A program made the position numbers and the translations under genes. The notes beneath the pieces were generated by a model, which did no database searches, had not been told where the DNA came from, and saw nothing but the letters and a program-made list of their open reading frames with translations. Of a stretch of 64,000 nt of DNA, positions 9,994 through 21,240 are shown piece after piece. The DNA comes from Antedon mediterranea (Eukaryota; Echinodermata; Crinoidea; Comatulida; Antedonidae): positions 11,204,288 to 11,268,287 of the forward strand of contig NC_092676.1 in assembly GCF_964355755.1 (NCBI RefSeq). The letters run 5' to 3'. Within the stretch, counting starts at the first letter, position 1. Each line of letters opens with the position of its first letter.

Positions 9994-10815
9994 TTATTTT
10001 AGTGGCTTGTATGGCTTACCGTCGATAAACAGTTGTCCATTTCTGAATACGGGCTTACGTTTTTCGGCATATGCCTGCGCCATAATTGTAGATAATTCTC
10101 TCTTTTTCTTCATGTCCGCGTCAGGTAAATCTTCAGTAATAAATACGTTTTGTGATTTACTTTTTAATTTTACTTTTCCTAGTTTTAGGACTTGGTTTCT
10201 TTGTGGACGGTACAGAAATTTAGCTATTATATGCCTCGGTTTGTTATCTAAACGGCGTTTCCCGGTGCGATGGCAATTTTCAATTTCGATGTCCTCGAGT
10301 CCGAGTTCTTCGCGTAGTACTTTTTGCAATAAGTCCTGGGTGTTTTCTGTAGCATTTTCTATAACTCCTCCAAACCTTAGATTAAAACTCCTACTGTATC
10401 TTTCTTGTTTTAGGATTGAATTTTCCATGTCCGCCATTTTATCCTGATAAGCCGCCATTTTGTTTTCATACTCCTCCATTTTCTTGATTTCATTTCCAAT
10501 TTTTTTTATTTCTTCCTTCGTTTTGTTAGTTGAATCATGCGCATATTCCACACTTTTTTCTAGATCTTTGACAGTTGTTTCCAGTTTGGTAAGCCTTTTG
10601 TTGTAGTTTTTTTGATTTTCTAGGACTTTATCTAGTTTACCATTAAGTTGTTCTGATAGCCTACCTAGTTGATCGGCGAGCGTTTGAGTTTCCCCCTGTC
10701 GATCGCCGGAGGCTTCGATTGGATCATCTGCTTCTAGACTTTCGGAGGGTCTAGCTTTTCTTGTTAAGTCAATTGATTTAGTATTTGCCCTAGTAGGCCT
10801 ATTAGTCGCCATCAT
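9994..10815 (-). CDS. LINE ORF1 protein (coiled coil plus RNA-binding domain)
   Basis: The protein has 273 residues. The charged N-terminus is followed by a long coiled coil at about residues 45-130, with heptads in LADQLGRLSEQLNGKL and repeated KKIGNEIKKMEEYENKM. An L1-ORF1p-like RNA-binding region follows: RYSRSFNLRFGGV, ELGLEDIEIENCHRTGKR, RHIIAKFL and VFITEDLPDADMKKKREL. The tail FRNGQLFIDGKPY matches the ending common in such proteins. It would trimerise and coat the element RNA. It lies on the same strand as ORF2, 895 bases upstream, and is probably its partner. An alternative is that ORF1 belongs to a separate copy, since the gap is unusual. Confidence 0.85.
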   Translation of the reverse strand: MMATNRPTRANTKSIDLTRKARPSESLEADDPIEASGDRQGETQTLADQLGRLSEQLNGKLDKVLENQKNYNKRLTKLETTVKDLEKSVEYAHDSTNKTKEEIKKIGNEIKKMEEYENKMAAYQDKMADMENSILKQERYSRSFNLRFGGVIENATENTQDLLQKVLREELGLEDIEIENCHRTGKRRLDNKPRHIIAKFLYRPQRNQVLKLGKVKLKSKSQNVFITEDLPDADMKKKRELSTIMAQAYAEKRKPVFRNGQLFIDGKPYKPLK

Positions 10816-10859
10816 GCAGTCTTCTTTTAGTTAGTGTATACAACTTTTAAAAATAGTAG

Positions 10860-11243
10860 AGTTTGTTGGCTATATATTACCTTTAGTCTGAATTTAAGAT
10901 CTTTTTCCCTGCGTGTAAAAGTTAGGTGTTGTCTCTACTCGCGCATGCTCGATACTATGCTATGCTAGATACAGTTCTTCAATAGGGCTTATTTAAACTC
11001 TCCCTTATACAGGTTAATTTTAATACATTGTAAATATAATAAACTTGATTAAATTTAATTAAATTGTGTACATAGATAGTTTTCTTAATCCTTGTAAATA
11101 AATAAATAATATTAATAATAATAATAATTAAATGTATATATTTTATCTGAATTTTAGGTAATCATTTACTATATCGAATTGTTAAACAGGACATAGGCCT
11201 TTCTAATTTATTGACTGAATTTATTAATTTCTTAACATAAATT
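10860..11243. other. AT-rich non-coding spacer with (AAT)n microsatellite
   Basis: No gene is seen. It contains an AAT/TAA-rich run at about 11096-11130 and simple AT-rich DNA leading into the next LINE. Confidence 0.4.
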
Positions 11244-11982
11244 ATGGTCTATTATTCACAGATATTTATTGTTTTGATTAGTTTAGCTTTTTGCCGTTAT
11301 TGTCTTGTAGTTCCTGATTCAAATTGTTTAAAGAATGGTACAGAGTTTATTAATAAAGTTTATTCTAGAGTTTATATTGGGATACCTAAGTACAAGTCAG
11401 TATATCGTAGGTCTATGCTACAACATAGGCATTTTTCAAAGAGCAGGGTGGCCCATGATACCAGTTCAGTGTCCACATTTAATATAGATCTTCTATCATT
11501 ATGCGTCGATATCCACCCTAACCCGGGGCCTGATTCCACTTCTAGGTCGACTGATGCTCTAAAACGTTCTGAATCTAGTATTGTAGGTAGGTCTGGTGTG
11601 ACAGGCTCTATTATATGTGGTACTTGCGCTAGTAACATTTTTCGGAACCGTCAGCAGGTTACTTGCTGCAACTGTCAAATGGTTTTCCATGCTAGTTGTG
11701 TCTCGATTTCTCAGGTTAATTATAGACGGTTTTATAAAGGTAGGAATTACACCTGGACATGTTTTGTATGTGCATTGCCGCGGTTGAATGACTCTTTTTT
11801 TAGTGATGACTTCTCACTCAACTCCACTTTGGACTCTATCCAAGATAATCAATCGGATGCTAGTGTTCACAGAAACAATCCATGTCTGACTGGAGTATGT
11901 ATGAATGCCCGCAGTTTGAAGAACAAACTTTCCTGCTTTGACAATCTGGTTCATCAAATGGACTTAAGTCTGATTGGATATC
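11244..11982 (+). pseudogene. LINE N-terminal region: hydrophobic leader, 2A-like motif, PHD finger, start of endonuclease
   Basis: Residues 1-22 are hydrophobic (MVYYSQIFIVLISLAFC). Near residues 86-97 stands LCVDIHPNPGP (nt about 11499-11528), a 2A-like ribosome-skipping motif; the consensus is D-x-E/H-x-N-P-G-P with the skip before the last Pro. A C4HC3 PHD-type zinc finger follows (CGTC, CCNC, FHASC, CFVC), then the first endonuclease strand (GVCMNARSLKNKL). In CR1-like LINEs of echinoderms and other invertebrates such 2A motifs are known to separate the N-terminal peptide from the polyprotein. The frame runs into the inserted LINE at 11983, so the protein is broken. Whether this 2A variant is active is not shown. 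Confidence 0.78.
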
Positions 11983-13106
11983 CATAATGCCTCAAATATG
12001 TTTTCTTTTCTGTTGTATGCTGATGACACAACCCTTATTTACACTGATAAAAATATAGATTCCCTTTTTAAAATATCAACCGAAAATCTACCCAAAATTT
12101 TAACATACTTTTCTGCAAACAAACTTTCTGTTAATCTAAAAAAGTGCTGTTGTATGGTGTTCAAAAATTCACAAATACCACTAAATACTAGTACTTTTAA
12201 ACTAAAAATTAAAGATCAATTAATACCTATTGTTGAGAAAACTAAATTTCTTGGTGTTTATCTGGACTGTAAGCTAAATTGAAAACATCAGATTACTCAA
12301 GTCGAAAACAAAATATCCAAAAGTTCTGGTATCATATTATATAGATTATCATCTTTCATCCCTCAAAACATACTCCGGATTCTTTACTGTTCACTAATCC
12401 TCCCTTACCTCACTTACTGTAATATTATTTGGGGTAATACATACCCGTCCTACTTAAACAAACTGTTATTGATCCAAAAGGAAACCGTAAGATACATAGC
12501 AAATGCTCCTCCTTTATCCCATTCCAATCCTTTATTTTCTTCATTTGGTCTTCTTAAAATTCAGGATATTAACCATCTTCAACAAAGTGTTTTCCTCTAT
12601 TCATGGCTAAACTCGATCCTGCCATCACACTTTAATGATTTATTTAGTTTCAATCTTAATTTTCATAACCACAGTACTCGGAGCGCAAATCAAATACGTA
12701 TTCCTTTTTTTAAAACTACTTCTTTTAAACATAGCATTAAGTTCACTGGTCCTAAACTTTGGGATAACGTACCAGTTAATATAAAAAGTGCTTTGTCTAA
12801 GAAGAGTTTTTCTTTTAAATTGAAACGGCACCTCTTATCTAGTTATGTTTAATTATCCTTTCACTCATTGTAGTTTTGATATTTAGTCTTTTCGGTACCC
12901 TGAATCTAAAAGTCTTCATTACTGTTTTTGTCCTGTTTCCGGTTCCCGTGTTGTCCTGTTTTTTTTTTTTCATTTTCTATGGGCTGCCTTATACAAGCTT
13001 TGCTTTTTAGGAATGTTGCCCCTCTTATTTTAATAATTTTTACTGTTAATTTTTATTTTCTATGAAAGACAAGAGAAATAAATGTTACTTTGATTGATTG
13101 ATTGAG
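11983..13106 (+). mobile_element. 5'-truncated LINE insertion with (TTGA)n tail
   Basis: It begins inside the reverse transcriptase just before LLYADDTTLIYT (about 12004) and continues through the C-terminal tail (HNHSTRSANQIRI, LWDNVPVNIKSA) to a stop at 12852. One in-frame stop sits at 12280-12282. The 3' UTR contains a poly-T run near 12957-12971 and ends in TTGATTGATTGA at about 13094-13106. Flanks match the host LINE on both sides (CTGATTGG left, GAGTCACAG right). 5' truncation with a short tandem tail is the normal product of target-primed reverse transcription. Confidence 0.8.
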
Positions 13107-14290
13107 TCACAGAGAGTTGGCTTGATGACACAATCCTGGATGGCACTATCTCATCTCAACATGTCATCTTTAGAAAGGATCGTGCTACCCGTGGTGGTGG
13201 AGTCTTACTGGCAATAAAACCAGAGTTGGACCCTAAACGCATTTTACATCCCTCTATGGCCGATATCGAATGTGTTTGGGCTGAATTCAGTTTAAAAGAC
13301 GGAAAGTGGCTATGTGGTATATATTACAGGCCACCTGGTGATGCCAATTCTGCCATTCATCTGGAAGAAGTACTGCTGAACTTAAACATCCAACAGTTCA
13401 AAGGAGTTGTCCTAATGGGGGACTTTAATATCAACTGGTTGGAAGCTGGTTGTAATCCGGCTAACCAGCTACTTACTAAAGTCTCCGAGTGGACTTCATC
13501 CTTAGGCCTTCGTCAGATGATTGAGGAGCCAACGAGAATTGCAACCAGTTTAGATCGAAATAGCACTCTCATTGACCTACTATTTACCAACTGTGATCAA
13601 CAAGTGTGTGAAATACGTGTTATGGAACCATTCTCAACCTCTGATCACTGCATGATTTCCTTTCGGATTCGCGGTGAGCCTAGGGTCATGGCCCTTCCGA
13701 TAAGGACAAAATACCTGTATAATAAGACTGACATAGAATTACTTAACAATAGTGTCAGAAGAATCACATGGGACTCAATTTATGATGACAAATCTGTTAA
13801 CAAAACATGGGAAAAGTTCCAATCATTATTTATGGACTGTATCAATGCTACAATCCCTAACAGAAGACAGAAAAAGAAAACCAAACCGTGGATTTCTCCG
13901 GATATTAAGCGTCTTGTAACATTAAAACGTCGACTATTTAAACGTGCAAAGTCTTCAGGCACTGTTGAACACTGGAATAGTTACAAGAAAATTCGTAATA
14001 AAGTAAAATATGATATAGGTCGATGTAAAAGTCAATTTTTAAATGACCTAATGTCTAAGCCGCACAACACAAAGCAGTTCTGGTCTTATGTAAAATCTAA
14101 AAGACAGTCAGTTCAGTGTTCCATCTTTGAGGTCAATGGTATAGCATGTTCCGATCCTATCATTATTGCAGATTCATTTAATTCCTTATTTTCGTCATAT
14201 TTTACTGAGCCTCCAAGTGACGAAAATTATACTATATTCCAACTCTGGAAAACATATATATTCACCCTGTCACTGTATATAAAAAATTGA
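13107..14290 (+). pseudogene. LINE endonuclease (continuation of the split LINE)
   Basis: It resumes with TESWLDDTILDG and RGGGVLLAIKPEL, then CGIYYRPPGDANS, LMGDFNINWLEAG and FSTSDHCMISF carrying the Ser-Asp-His catalytic box, and a linker (KKTKPWISPDIKRL). The frame slips near 14240: the correct continuation (HPVTVYKKLRNLKNGKAPGPD) is in another frame, which then carries the reverse transcriptase. Joined to 11244-11982, this gives a complete APE endonuclease. Confidence 0.82.
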
Positions 14291-15786
14291 GAAACTTAAA
14301 AAATGGAAAAGCACCTGGTCCTGACTGTCTGACATCGTCTATGCTGAAGCTATGTGCTGCTAGTCTGTCACCGTTGCTGACAGACATATACAATTATAGC
14401 TTGTCTAGTGGCGAAGTACCTTCGGCCTGGAAAGATGCAAATATTGCTCCCATTCACAAAAAGGGCAAGAAAGGCGAATTGAAAAACTACAGACCGGTAG
14501 CCTTAACTTCGCTATTTTGCAAAGTATTGGAGAGCATAGTTGCTGATGAACTTCGTATCCACCTAAACGAGTTCGGCCTTCTGTATGATGCGCAGCATGG
14601 ATTTACTCCTGGTAAATCTTGTTCAAGCTTGCTAGCCGAGGCGACAACATCATGGACAACCTTACTTGACAAAGGTTTCCCACGCATTGATATTGTTGCA
14701 CTAGACTATAGTCGTGCATTTGATTCAATTTCGCACTCTACAATGATTTCCAAACTAAAAAGAACCTATGGAATTGGTGGTTCCATGTTGCCTTGGTTGG
14801 AATCATTTTTAACTGGACGTAAGCAACAAGTTGTTTTTAATGGAAAGATGTCCGGCAAGAGTTGCGTAAGATCAGGGGTTCCTCAGGGGTCTGTGCTTGG
14901 ACCCCTGTTATTTAATATATATGTTAATGATCTACATATGCACCTACATGCAAAACCATATCAATATGCAGACGACACTTGCATTGCTAAATGTATAATG
15001 ACGGAGGAAGATAGTTTATCTCTGCAACAGGACATTGACACGATCTCCTGGTGGTCAGCACTTAATTCACTTTCCCTTAACCCTAATAAATGTCAAGTGT
15101 TGTCATTGTCCAGAAAACGAGATCCCGTTGTTCCATCTTACAATCTAAATGGACATGAACTCATGAACGTTAATGACATTACGTTACTTGGTGTGGTAAT
15201 ATCCCATAATTTGTCATGGGCACATCAGGTAGATAATGTAACTTTGAAATGCAATAGGATGTTAGGTTTTATACGGTCAATTGCCACAGGTTGTTCTACA
15301 TCTGTTTTACTTAAACTTTATAAATGTCTTGTTCTTCCCCATATTCAATATTGCTCCCCTGTTTGGTATCCTTATCGTCAATGTCATATTAATAAGATAG
15401 AGAAAATTCAAAGAAGGGCAAGTCGATTTATCCTTCATCAACGAATCTTAGATCAGCCATATTCTGACCAATTAACTAGATTGAATTTGATGACAGCCGA
15501 ATCAAATCGAGATTATTTTACCGTTATTTTTGTTACAAATATATTATATAAATTACAGAATAGTTTTATTTTAAATATGTTGATTATCAATTGTAGGCAT
15601 TTGGATGTTCTGACTTTTAAACATCTTGCATCCAAAACTGATAGTGGAAAGTATTGTATCCCAACCAGATTTATTCGTCTGTGGAATGCACTACCGGTCA
15701 ATATTACAGACGCCTTTGTTTGCGGAAGTTGGGTACAATTTAAAAACATGTTAATGGACCACTTTAAAAACACTATGCCTCTTTAA
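14237..15786 (+). pseudogene. LINE reverse transcriptase and C-terminal domain
   Basis: It covers NGKAPGPDCLTSSM, YRPVALTSLFCKVLE, HGFTPGKSCSS, ALDYSRAFDSISH, SGVPQGSVLGPLLF and QYADDTCIAK with the catalytic Asp pair near 14969-14980. Thumb motifs follow (LNPNKCQVLS, LLGVVISHNLSW), then the C-terminal IQRRASRFIL and RFIRLWNALPVNITD. The domain itself is uninterrupted from 14287 to the stop at 15786; only the single frameshift upstream separates it from the endonuclease. It copies element RNA at the nicked target. Confidence 0.85.
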
Positions 15787-15960
15787 TGTATATAATCATA
15801 GTATTTATATTACTTATTTACATTGTTTTATGTTTTATTGTATGCTTTGAGTGCTGGTGTGGTACGCCTTATGGCGACAGTGGTCCTTCGACCTCTTTTG
15901 CCACTCCTTGGCACACTCAAAGTCTATGTATTGTTTTAATTGCTAAAATTAATAAATTAA

Positions 15961-17629
15961 AATTAATTAAATTAAAACAAATTCTATAAGGAGTTGAAGA
16001 TAGTGTATTTTGAGCGAAAGTGCGGTGCGCGTAGGCCTATGAAGAAGCGGCAGGGCTGGAATACTCGTTTCCTTTGGCGACGAGAACGACGGAAGATGCG
16101 CTCCATCACTGTGCTCTCAATTTTAGTTCTTGTTAAGTGTATGATGCAGAATCTTATAATATGGGCTTATAAATTTTAAAATAAAGTGCTCAACTTTCAT
16201 TTTTTCAAGATTAGTGTGAAGTGGTGACTGTCTGCATGCCTGAACGGCTGACTTGGTAAAATACTGAAAAATCAGTCAATTAGTTAGGCCTAGGCTAATT
16301 AATTAATGTACAGTATATAATGTCATATTTTTATGAATAGAGCTAAACCTACTAGTAGGCTTACTAGTAATCTCATAATAAATCTGTTAATGTCACCTGT
16401 CACTAACATATGATTGATTTAAATATATGCTGAAAATGTTTGCTTTTTATCGGAGCTAAAATGAAATTTCACGGTTCCCTGCTTTTTATTATAATAATGG
16501 AGCAATAAATGAAATACAAATACACACCAATTAACATTTTAACTTTTAATATTATCACAAATTTCACCTTAAAAATCAGACAACAAGTTTTTTAGATCAA
16601 CTTAGCTAACATTTTTTGAACTAAGCCTAATCTTCAAAAGATTTACTATTACTGTAGTAGGCCTATTACCATTATTTATTTGCCGATTTGAAATGTACAT
16701 TTAAACTTTATTAAACTAAACAACCAACCGCCACTTGAACCTAAATAAGTAAATTAGGATAAGTTAAAGTTTTTAAAAAATACATGTCTTTGTGGAAATA
16801 CATCTATAGATATCCATAATTACAGTATTAATAGTGCTTTTTCACATTATATGCCAGAAGTAAATTAATATGACTCATAAGAAATTGTTGTTGATTTAAT
16901 GCTATTTGTATTGAAGTATGTAGAACAATCCTATGTGGTCTGTAAAAAAAAAACAACATTCAATTAATAATAATCATTATTTAATTATATTTGTATATTT
17001 ATTCCTATTTTCTTAGGCCTATAAACAACGCGCGCCTGACAATGAACACGCGCCAATAATGCACGCACTACTAAAGCCTGGCTCTCCTACTGTACTACTA
17101 GGCCTAGACTATATTGATTTATAAATAAAACAAAGAGGCTTTGTAGAGTTTTATGATTTAAAACAGCTTTCCTATATATTATATGTTGCCCTTATTAATT
17201 TACAAAACCACATTTTTTATCTTATGGCGTAAAAAATGATTTTAGCTACAACCATGTGTTCCATTTTCAATAGTGAAATACCTAAAAGGCACATGTTTTA
17301 GCAGCCATTAAAAAAAAATAAAAAATAACCCCAACGAGATTTTTTTATTAACTACTATTGAAAAATCAAATATTCAGAAACTATAAAACCCACCTTCTCA
17401 AAAAATTGCGTTGTTTTATTACAGCCTCAACAAATTAGACGAAATTTTAACATTCGAATAGCCTAAAATTGTTTAAAAAACATCGGTGTAATTCACCCTT
17501 GTTTCACACAAATATAATGGGTTCGTAGATGCCTTGTCAAAGGTTTTCATGAATTATTCATTAGTAAATAAAACCAAAAGTTCCAATTGGCAAGTTTGCA
17601 AAAACCTAAGATTTACTTTTCAAAACAAA
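15961..17629. other. AT-rich intergenic stretch, no gene seen
   Basis: Only short chance ORFs without recognisable motifs occur. Scattered TAGGCCTA words (16034, 16286, 16659, 17014, 17099) and A/T runs are present. Confidence 0.4.
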
Positions 17630-17630
17630 G

Positions 17631-20092
17631 TTGCTTCCGGGTAATTGTCAACGCTGTCTCGTGTGCAAAAACGATTCGCTGTCAATAGAGGGCTCACTAC
17701 TTTTTGTCCCTGGTGAATCGAGTGTGGATCCTCGTAATCCTATTATTATCATGTTTTTGGACATTCTTCGTCCAGTCAGCCTTCATCAACATGTGCATGA
17801 AACCACGCATATTGCTGGACATTGTTTGGATCTTGTTGTTACCTGTGATGATTTTAGTGGTATCAGTGACTTGAGAATTCATCCTGGTCTTTCTGATCAT
17901 TTTGCGATTTTCTTCAAGTTGAACCTTAAAAAACATCCTCTTCCATGTATGTTAATTAAGCGACGCAATTTTAAAAATATTGATATGACTGATCTCTGAT
18001 GATATTAAGTCAGGATTAGCAATTATTGAAGATGGTGGTCTAGGCCTTGGGGTAATCTGTTGAGATGTTTGAGAAGGTACTGCAGTCAGCTGTCGATCGT
18101 CATGCTCCTTTGAAGAGCAAGTTGGTTCTCAAATGAGATTAGATCAGAACGGAAAAGACGTCGTCAGTTTGAACGTAAATGGATCCGTAGCAGGAGTACA
18201 GAAGATCGGAAGAACTACTGTAAGCAAAGGCTGGTTGTTAACACCACGATTGAAGAGTCAAAGGTGGCTTACTACTCTACTAAGATCTCTGATTGTAGTG
18301 GTCATCAGAAGAAACTGTTTGGAGTTGTCAACGAACTAATGCAGAGAAGAAATGCGGCCATATTACCAAGCCATGGCTGTGATAAAGTACTTGCCAATAG
18401 CTATGCAGACTTCTTTAAGAACAAAATCCAGACATTCGTGATGAACTGCACGGTGATAGCAGCAACATCCATGATGTCTCTGTTCATGATGATCTTCTCT
18501 CTCCAGTTGAGAGTCTATCATTAGCAGTTCATCCTGTAAATCTTCAATTGACCTCGATCCAATTCCAAAATCGCTTTCGAAGAAATGTCTTGATGTCGTG
18601 TTACCATCTATAACTAACAGAAGTATTGCAGAGGGATTTTTCCCTGATTCTCTAAAGATATCGAACATTCGACTTTTAATCAAGAAACCTAACTTGGATA
18701 CTGATGAGTTAAAAAATTATAGGCCTGTGTCCAACTTGAAGTTTCTCGGAAAGACCATTGAATGCTTTGTCTCAATACGTCTTGCTCAACATACTGACGT
18801 ACACAGTTTGCCTGACTCATTTCAATCGGCGTACCGACCACATCATAGTGTTGAAACTGCACTACTGCGTGTCTCCAATGATGTCCTACAAGAAATGGAC
18901 AAGGGAAATCTCATCGTACTTATTTTACTCGATCTCAGTGCAGCTTGACACAGTTGACCACACTGTTCTATTGGCGCGACTCAAGCATTACATAGGGCTG
19001 GATGCCAAGGTTCTTGATTGGTGTTCCTCATACCTTTTTGGCCGTCCACAAAGAGTGTGTGTAGGGAATTCAAAGTCCGATTCTTTTGTACTGGACTATT
19101 CTATTCCACAAGGGTCAATTTTAGGACCCCAGTTATTTAGCATATATTTACTTCCAATTCATGAAATCGTCTTAAGGTTTAAAAGGTCTTACCATATATG
19201 TGCCGATGACACCCAGGTTTACATTTCATTTAAGTCAACTGGGGATGTAGAGGTTAAGACCTCAGCTTCAGCATCGGAGAGTGCCATATTGCTTGACTCA
19301 TCAATGACCATGAGTAGACAAATTTCCAGAATAACCAGTAGATCAACCTATCATCTTTGAAATATTAGAAGGATAAGGAGGTATATTTCAAGGGAGGCAA
19401 CTGAGCAAGTCATACATGCATTTGTGACGTCGTGCCTTGATTTTGGAAATTCTCCTATTTATGGTATTCCTAAGGAATCCATACATCGCCTTCAACTGTT
19501 ACAGAATACATCTGCTCAAATCATAACTGGAACAAGGAAATTTGATCACATCACTCCGATTTTGAAAGATCTTCTTCACTGGCTGCCGGTCTCCTATAGA
19601 ATAATTTTCAAGATTTTACTTATAACGTTCAAGACATTAAATGGTGAAGGTCCACGGTACCTCCGTGATTTTCTGGTCAGGCATGCGCCAGCTCGAAATC
19701 TTAGGTCTAGTAGTCTGCAACAACTTATTGTGCCTAGGTCCAGGCATTCATGGGGTGATAGGTCATTTGCTGTTGCAGCACCTCGTCTCTGGAATGCATT
19801 ACCATCCCATATTAGATCTAGCAAGTCTACTGATGTGTTCAAGAGTGCGCTTAATACACATCTGCTGTCGGCTGCCTTTGGAAATTTGTAAGGTTATTGT
19901 TTAGCTAGATACCCACATTACTGAGAACACATGTGAGTAATGTACTGGCAGGTCTGTGCACCTTAAATTGCCGGTAAACGGAAGCAGTGATGTGGGTTCG
20001 ATTGGTCTGCTTTTAAGTTTTTGTTGTTTTTAGTTAGTATTTTTCATGATTTTCACAAGCGCCTTGAGCACTTTGTGGATATGTGCGCTCAA
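17631..20092 (+). pseudogene. Degenerate CR1/L2-like LINE (endonuclease, RT, 3' tail)
   Basis: The endonuclease C-terminus is visible at 17700-17999 (VHETTHIAGHCLDLVV, HPGLSDHFAIFF). Reverse transcriptase pieces follow in shifting frames: LKNYRPVSNLKFLGKTIE and DSFQSAYRPHHSVETALLR (18598-18948), then IPQGSILGPQLFSIYL and HICADDTQVYISF (about 19100-19225). The C-terminal domain is at 19424-19891 (RLWNALPSHIRSS). The end at about 20055-20092 (AAGCGCCTTGAGCACTTTG) is a LINE 3' end of the same kind as at 32915-32960. Many stops and frameshifts show it is old. It abuts the start of recognisable copy A sequence at 20093. Confidence 0.8.
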
Positions 20093-20787
20093 GTAGAGGG
20101 TCTTTACAAAGAGATATTAAAAGAGTATGGAATTGATGTAAAACTTAGCCGTGAAACACTTAAAACGAATATTCTCAGAAATATTGAAAATGCTGTCATC
20201 ACGCCTTCCTTTGGCAATAAACAGTAGCATTTACATTCACAATTAGCTGGGAAAGTTGCAATTAATAGATCAGCTGATGATCAGAAGACACAAACAAAGA
20301 AATTGTACAACTGTGCGAAAGGCCTGGAAACACTTATACGGGATAACAGACCTCATCAATGAAAGTTTAACGGTTATCTGGTGGGTTCATTAACAGAAGG
20401 AATTCCAGAGCTCCTTGGGATAATCCTGCAATGGATTATACAGGGACCACGTAATGCAAAATCACAAGAGAGGAATGCTACCTTGAAACTAAATGCAAAT
20501 CTGATATTCCAACAAATTCTTTACAGTTATGTTTCTGATCGGCAAGTAATTATATGCAAAGCAAAATCGCAAATCTATCGAACAATTGAAACCCCACCAG
20601 CAATCGGAATAGCTTTTCACTGCCATAAAGCACATAGAAGCCGCAGAGCTGTTAGTTTTTTAAATGCTGCTAATGTTGGTGCACCATACCACCGTGTCAA
20701 CGAGATCAACAATCAAATTGCATGCAGTGTCCTACAGATAATGAACACCGACGATGGGATTTATGTTCCTCCAGGCCTCCCGAATTG
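20093..20787 (+). pseudogene. Copy A of an uncharacterised multi-domain family, segment 1
   Basis: After the LINE tail the sequence reads VEGLYKEILKEYGIDV, then in shifted frames KLYNCAKGLETLI, VGSLTEGIPELLGIILQWI and IGIAFHCHKAHRSRRAVSFLN, and ends GIYVPPGLPN. I recognise this as a long protein of unknown function that occurs in many copies in cnidarians, molluscs and other invertebrates; this is recall, not a search. Stops at 20225 and about 20360 show decay. The family order continues at 21241, after a minisatellite. Confidence 0.5.
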
Positions 20788-20790
20788 ATT

Positions 20791-21236
20791 GCTAGACAGA
20801 CAGGCTAGACAGACATACAGGCTAGACAGACAGACAGGCCAGACAGACAGGCTAGACAGACAGGCCAGACCAGACAGGCTAGACAGACAGACAGACAGGC
20901 TAGACGGACAGGCCAGACGGGCTAGACAGACAGGCTAGACAGAAAGGTTAGACAGACAGGTTAGACAGACAGGCTAGACAGACAGGCCAGACAGACAGGC
21001 TAGACAGACAGGCTAGACAGACAGGCTAGACAGACAGGCCAGACAGACAGCCTAGACAGGCTAGACAGACAGGTTAGACAGACAGACAACCTAGACAGAC
21101 AACCCAGACAGACAGGCCAGACAGGCTAGACAGACAAACAGACATGCTAGACAGACAGACAGACATGCTAGACACGACAGACAGGCAGGCTAGATAGACA
21201 GACAGGCTAGACAGACAGACATGCTAGACAGACAGA
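20791..21236. repeat. Minisatellite, unit about 13 bp (GCTAGACAGACAG)
   Basis: About 445 bases are made of GACAGACAGGCTA-type units with frequent small variations (GACAGACAGACAGG, GCCAGACAGACAG). It interrupts pseudogene copy A immediately after the VPPGLPN motif. A GACA core is prone to slippage, which fits the length variation within the array. Confidence 0.95.
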
Positions 21237-21240
21237 GTCA

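Larger units (their letters stand above)
5937..10850 (-). mobile_element. Near full-length two-ORF LINE (APE-type non-LTR retrotransposon)
   Basis: Read on the minus strand: a short 5' leader, ORF1 (10815-9994), a spacer of about 900 bases, ORF2 (9098-6132), a 3' UTR of about 195 bases and a tail of repeated GAATT units ending at 5937. The short tandem tail instead of poly(A) is typical of CR1/L2/Jockey-group LINEs. Both ORFs are uninterrupted, so this copy is young or recently active. The 900-base spacer is unusually long. Confidence 0.8.
11244..15960 (+). mobile_element. CR1-like LINE with 2A-like motif and PHD finger, split by another LINE
   Basis: The parts are an N-terminal ORF (11244-11982), endonuclease (13107-14245), reverse transcriptase (14237-15786) and an A/T-rich 3' region ending in AATTAA-type repeats near 15960. 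A 5'-truncated LINE at 11983-13106 interrupts it exactly inside the endonuclease start: SLIG on the left continues as VTESWLDD on the right. One frameshift lies near 14240. Confidence 0.82.

Noticed and set aside
10007-10447. Plus-strand ORF of 146 codons
   Set aside because: Shadow of LINE ORF1 on the minus strand.
15994-16179. Basic 61-codon ORF (WRRERRKMRS)
   Set aside because: No family resemblance, no splice or promoter support.
20791-21236. CRISPR-like array
   Set aside because: Units are contiguous with no unique spacers, and the window is eukaryotic.
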